Positions 39,741 through 42,877 of a stretch of 42,877 nt of DNA are shown here, one piece after another. Position numbers and translations under genes: made by a program. The notes below the pieces were generated by a model. The model was given only the letters and a program-made list of their open reading frames with translations. It was not told the DNA's origin and ran no database searches. The stretch's first letter is position 1. Each line of letters starts with the position of its first letter. The stretch covers positions 1 to 42,877 of the forward strand of contig CAKTZA010000030.1 in assembly GCA_934635045.1 (NCBI GenBank), given 5' to 3'. This stretch comes from an uncultured Kiritimatiellota bacterium. GTDB lineage: Bacteria > Verrucomicrobiota > Kiritimatiellia > RFP12 > UBA1067.

Positions 39741-42700
39741 ATGGTTCGCACACGAAGTCATGCAGTCTGCTTGCCCGGCAAATCCGGCCGCTCGTCCCGC
39801 TGGGCGATCGCCGGCGCACTGGCCGTTCTCGCCCTGGCAGGGGGGGGGGGGGGGGTAGCCTTCGCCGCACCGGGTCCCATCGTCATCACGCTGGCCGGTG
39901 ACGGCGCGGCGCGGGCCGATGCGACGATTACGGTCGATGGCCTGCCCTACACGGCCGGAACGGAGATTCGCGACACCGTCTTCCCGACGCAGCATTGCGT
40001 GCGCGTGAGCGGGCCGGGCGTCTACGTCCACCACTGGAATGCGCAAGGCGGCTTCTGCCGCTTTCAGCAGACGAATGACGTCTTTTGGGTCATGGGCTCG
40101 GCTGATGCGGACGTGACGGTGACGCACACGGCGACGGTGACGAAGAACGTGCGCCACGTCGCGCCGGGCGGGCGTGATGCGGAAGACGCGGGCCTCACGG
40201 CGGACGATCCCTACAAGACGCTCAACTACGCGGCTTCGCAAGCCCCCGGCGTCTGCGTCATCCTCTGCGCCGAAGGCGACTACGACGAGGGCGAATACGT
40301 GAACGGCACGGAGCGCTGCCGCGTCTACGATTACGCGAAGCAGCTCCTGTTCCGTGGCGTGGGCATCGGCAGGAGCGTCCTCTGGGGCGCGCTGGACGAG
40401 ACGGATCCGTCGGACGGGCGCGGCCCGAACGCCGTCCGCTGCGCGTTCTTCGACAGTTCGGTGCGCTCGGCGATTCAGGGCTTCACGGTGCGTGACGGGC
40501 GGTGCGTCTCGACGGGGACGGAGAGCGCCTCGACGGCGCGCGGTGGCGGCGGCTACAACGTGAACTTCGTCGACTGCCTCATCACCAACTGCGCGGCGTT
40601 TCGCGGACAGGTCGTCTATCACGGCTCGCTGACGCGCTGCCTCGTCGCCGGGAACGCCGTCGCCAACACGGCGAGCGGTCGCCTGTTCGAGGGCTCTTGC
40701 ACGATCACGTCGAGCGCGCTCCTCGAAAGTGCGGTGGCGGGCGTGCGCCCCGCGCTCACGACGGAGGCGCCGCTCTTCCACTGCACGGTCTATCCCGCGA
40801 CGGGCCTTTCGGCGAACGCGCTCGTCGCCGATCCCTGCGTCTTCACGAACTGCGTCTCGTCCGCGACGGGCGATTTCGGACAGAGCGTGCGCACATGGAG
40901 CGCGGGGTGCGTCTGGAAGTGGTTTCGGACGAATTTCAATGTCGAGAAGCAGATTGTCTCGGACTGCACGGATGCCGATCCCGAGGTCGTGGACTGGGCA
41001 GGGCATGACATTCGCCTCAAGGCGCAGTCGCCGGCGATTGGCGCGGGCGTGTTGACGGACGACTACTACCGGTTCTACTGCTCAGACCTGAACGGCCAGC
41101 CGATCGTCTTCCGCAACGGCCGTCCGACGGCAGGCGCGGTGCAGGAGGTCGTCGCCTGCGTGCGCGTGACGGCCGAAGCCGATTTCGGCACGATCGAGCC
41201 GACGGGCGACACGGTTCTCGAACCGGGCGAAAGCGTCACGGTCACGGTCAGGAACGCGACGCGTCCCGTCGCAGGCTTCACGGTCAATGGCGCGTTTGTC
41301 GCCGGGCGCTCCTACACGTACACGGCACCGGCGGCAGGTGTCGTGCCCGAACCCGTCATCGTGTCGGCGGTCGTTTCGGGCACGAACTGGTACGTGAACG
41401 CGCAGGCGGCGGCATCGGGCGACGGCTTTTCGTCCGCATCGGCGAAGAAGACGCTGGCCGAGGCGTTGGCGGGCGACGTGCGCGCGGGCGACGTCATCCG
41501 CGTCGCGGAGGGCGACTATGACGCGGGCGAGATGTTCCAGCCGTCGGCGGCCGACACGATCCGCTGCCGCGTGGCGATTCCGGCGGGCGTCTCGCTCGTG
41601 GCGGAGGGCCGGGCGTCCGCCACGCGCATCGTCGGCGCGGCGGCCACGGTCGAGGAAGACGCGGCGAACTATCCCGGCTGCGGCGCGGACGCGATGCGCT
41701 GCGTGTGGATGGGGGCGGGCGCGCGCCTCAGGGGCTTCACGCTGACGGGCGGGCGCACGGCCGCCGCCAGCGTCGAGGACGGCAGCGACAAGTCATCGAG
41801 CCGCGAGAAGTGCTACGGCGGCGCGGTGCTCGCCAAGAGCGGGGCCGTCATCGAGGACTGCATCATCACGAACGCCGTCTCGCGGCGCGGCTCGGCCGCG
41901 ACGGGCGGCGGCTTCCGCCGGTGCACGTTCGTCGACATCGGCGGTGCGCACAGCGCGCTGATGACATGGACGGCGCAGGGATATGTCGTCGACGGTCTCG
42001 AAAGCTGTTCGCTTGACCTCTTCGACATGCCGCTCGACATGGGCGCGCCGATCGTGAATTGCCTTGTCGGTTCGCGCAAGGCGAACGGCGCCGAACGGAC
42101 ATACGGCATCTACGCGCGGCCGGGGCAAGTCGTCCGCAACACGATCTGTCTCGCTTACGTGCGCACGAGCACGGCGGAGGCGTACGTCTTCACGAACGTC
42201 GTGTGCCAGGGGTTCGGCGGTACGGGTGTGCCATCGGTCGTCGGCTTCGGCGGCGTCTGGCCGGTCGCGACGCTGAAGGCGGGGCTGCACGAGGCGGGCG
42301 GCCTGTACACGGGGCTGTCCGGGCGGGATTCGGTCTTCGTGGATGCGGGCGGTGCGGAGGCCTGGGATCTTGTCGGCGCGACGGATCTCGCGGGCGTGCC
42401 GCGCATTCTCAACGGCGCGCTCGACGTCGGCCCGTGGGAGCACGACTGGCGCGGCGACTACGCGCGGGCGCTCGGCGGCAAGGGCACGGCCGTTTCGTCG
42501 GCCTCCGCGCGCGTCACGCTGAATGCGCAGGGGAAGGTGCGCCTGACGGATGGCGAGACGCTGGCCTGCACGGTGACGGATACGCGCAAGACGAAGGTGC
42601 GGTTCGCCGTCTCGGACGGGACGCTGACGGTGACGGTCAATGGCGTCGCGCGGACGTTCACGGCGGATGGGGAGCTGACGTTCGAGACGTGCCCGGCGAC

Positions 42701-42785
42701 GCTGACATTCGCGTTCGCGGGCACGGGCTCGGCCGACCTGCTCGGCCTGAAGTCGGAACTCGGATTCCTGTTCATCCTGAAGTAA
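39741..42785 (+). CDS. Secreted double beta-helix surface protein with G16 tract in the signal region
   Basis: 1014 aa from ATG 39741, set by AAAGGAG 6 nt upstream. A long basic N-region is followed by a hydrophobic core (WAIAGALAVLALAG) that runs into five glycines encoded by 16 consecutive G (39840-39855), then VAFAAPG as cleavage region. Two beta-helix domains follow (about 125-460 and 550-880), each opened by a similar phrase: VRHVAPGGRDAEDAGLTADD with YKTLNYA, and WYVNAQAAASGDGFSSASAK with KTLAEAL. Both have 'EGDYDxGE' and 'NCxI/F' rungs and close with a 'D-x-G' plus Trp segment. Between them lies an Ig-like/bacterial-repeat module (FGTIEPTGDTVLEPGESVTV). The C-terminus ends GFLFILK. The role is probably glycan binding or degradation or adhesion. 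Slippage of the G tract would switch the protein off. Confidence 0.86.
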   Translation: MVRTRSHAVCLPGKSGRSSRWAIAGALAVLALAGGGGGVAFAAPGPIVITLAGDGAARADATITVDGLPYTAGTEIRDTVFPTQHCVRVSGPGVYVHHWNAQGGFCRFQQTNDVFWVMGSADADVTVTHTATVTKNVRHVAPGGRDAEDAGLTADDPYKTLNYAASQAPGVCVILCAEGDYDEGEYVNGTERCRVYDYAKQLLFRGVGIGRSVLWGALDETDPSDGRGPNAVRCAFFDSSVRSAIQGFTVRDGRCVSTGTESASTARGGGGYNVNFVDCLITNCAAFRGQVVYHGSLTRCLVAGNAVANTASGRLFEGSCTITSSALLESAVAGVRPALTTEAPLFHCTVYPATGLSANALVADPCVFTNCVSSATGDFGQSVRTWSAGCVWKWFRTNFNVEKQIVSDCTDADPEVVDWAGHDIRLKAQSPAIGAGVLTDDYYRFYCSDLNGQPIVFRNGRPTAGAVQEVVACVRVTAEADFGTIEPTGDTVLEPGESVTVTVRNATRPVAGFTVNGAFVAGRSYTYTAPAAGVVPEPVIVSAVVSGTNWYVNAQAAASGDGFSSASAKKTLAEALAGDVRAGDVIRVAEGDYDAGEMFQPSAADTIRCRVAIPAGVSLVAEGRASATRIVGAAATVEEDAANYPGCGADAMRCVWMGAGARLRGFTLTGGRTAAASVEDGSDKSSSREKCYGGAVLAKSGAVIEDCIITNAVSRRGSAATGGGFRRCTFVDIGGAHSALMTWTAQGYVVDGLESCSLDLFDMPLDMGAPIVNCLVGSRKANGAERTYGIYARPGQVVRNTICLAYVRTSTAEAYVFTNVVCQGFGGTGVPSVVGFGGVWPVATLKAGLHEAGGLYTGLSGRDSVFVDAGGAEAWDLVGATDLAGVPRILNGALDVGPWEHDWRGDYARALGGKGTAVSSASARVTLNAQGKVRLTDGETLACTVTDTRKTKVRFAVSDGTLTVTVNGVARTFTADGELTFETCPATLTFAFAGTGSADLLGLKSELGFLFILK
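39840..39855 (+). repeat. Homopolymeric G16 tract inside the signal-peptide coding region
   Basis: Sixteen consecutive G directly after the hydrophobic core. Fifteen make five Gly codons and the last starts a Val codon, keeping the 1014-aa frame open. It is the only such tract in the window. Confidence 0.95.
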
Positions 42786-42804
42786 GGGGAGGTGAGGCAT
42801 CATG

Positions 42805-42877
42805 GTGCGCCAAGCAAGCTTGGCTGAACTTGTAGAATGAAAGGAATCTACTCAGTAAGGATAATGGCATACTGACA
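42805..42877 (+). mobile_element. 5' end of a second group II intron, cut by the window
   Basis: GTGCGCC at 42805 and the following 70 bases align with the 5' end of the intron at 20632: AGCAA, TTGG/TCGG stem, TGAACT, then GAATGAAAGGAATC identical in both, then TACT and GTAA blocks. It begins 19 nt after the stop of the double beta-helix gene. The rest lies outside the window. Confidence 0.85.

Overview
The window is 42.9 kb of high-GC DNA (well above 60% by eye) from a diderm bacterium, and every gene I can support lies on the + strand. Diderm character comes from kdsB (CMP-Kdo for lipopolysaccharide), several lipoprotein signals and a DsbD-type membrane thiol carrier. Large secreted beta-helix proteins, a GH123/DUF4091-like hydrolase next to a metallophosphatase, group II introns and in-frame micro-repeats together suggest a gut Kiritimatiellae/Verrucomicrobiota-type genome. 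That placement is inference from protein character; no rRNA, tRNA or CRISPR array was seen.

Layout. 1-1659: remnant of an EcoRI-type adenine methyltransferase coupled to a DUF262-HNH nuclease. 1719-6198: a translationally coupled three-gene cassette of unknown exported proteins; the large central ORF carries four in-frame islands of palindromic or dispersed repeats. 6255-6735: two gene remnants. 6732-9436: an IspH-UppS fusion coupled to a DsbD-like protein. 9566-10706: an HU-family protein, a terminator and a short lysine-2,3-aminomutase-like radical SAM protein. 10794-20624: an operon of secreted proteins (beta-helix, GH123-like, a second large glycosidase-like protein, purple-acid-phosphatase-like, and the first 53 codons of a GH3 enzyme). 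20632-22518: a group II intron with its reverse transcriptase, followed by the tail of an unrelated gene and a MITE-like element. 23242-25942: ArsR regulator and a four-domain sulfur-transfer oxidoreductase. 26208-39493: housekeeping genes (dCMP deaminase, tpiA, LRR lipoprotein, MATE exporter, acyl-ACP thioesterase, alpha/beta hydrolase, xseB, GHKL ATPase, nusB, ribD, kdsB, azlC, azlD fused to an ExbD-like domain, ligA, secY). 39741-42785: a giant secreted double beta-helix protein with a 16-G tract in its signal-peptide region. 42805-end: the 5' end of a second, related group II intron.

Regulation is unusually legible. Eleven promoters share an extended -10 of the form T(T/A)TTGN-TATAAT or close to it. 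In six of them the start codon lies only 6-9 nt after the hexamer, so the mRNAs should be leaderless or nearly so, while HU, secY and the last gene have real leaders with Shine-Dalgarno sequences. Genes inside operons are mostly joined by 4-nt ATGA overlaps.

The most unusual items are the IspH-UppS fusion, the G16 contingency-type tract, the leaderless promoter architecture, the repeat islands translated in frame inside an exported protein and inside ispH and ligA, the mismatched genes on the two sides of the intron, and the AzlD-ExbD-like fusion.
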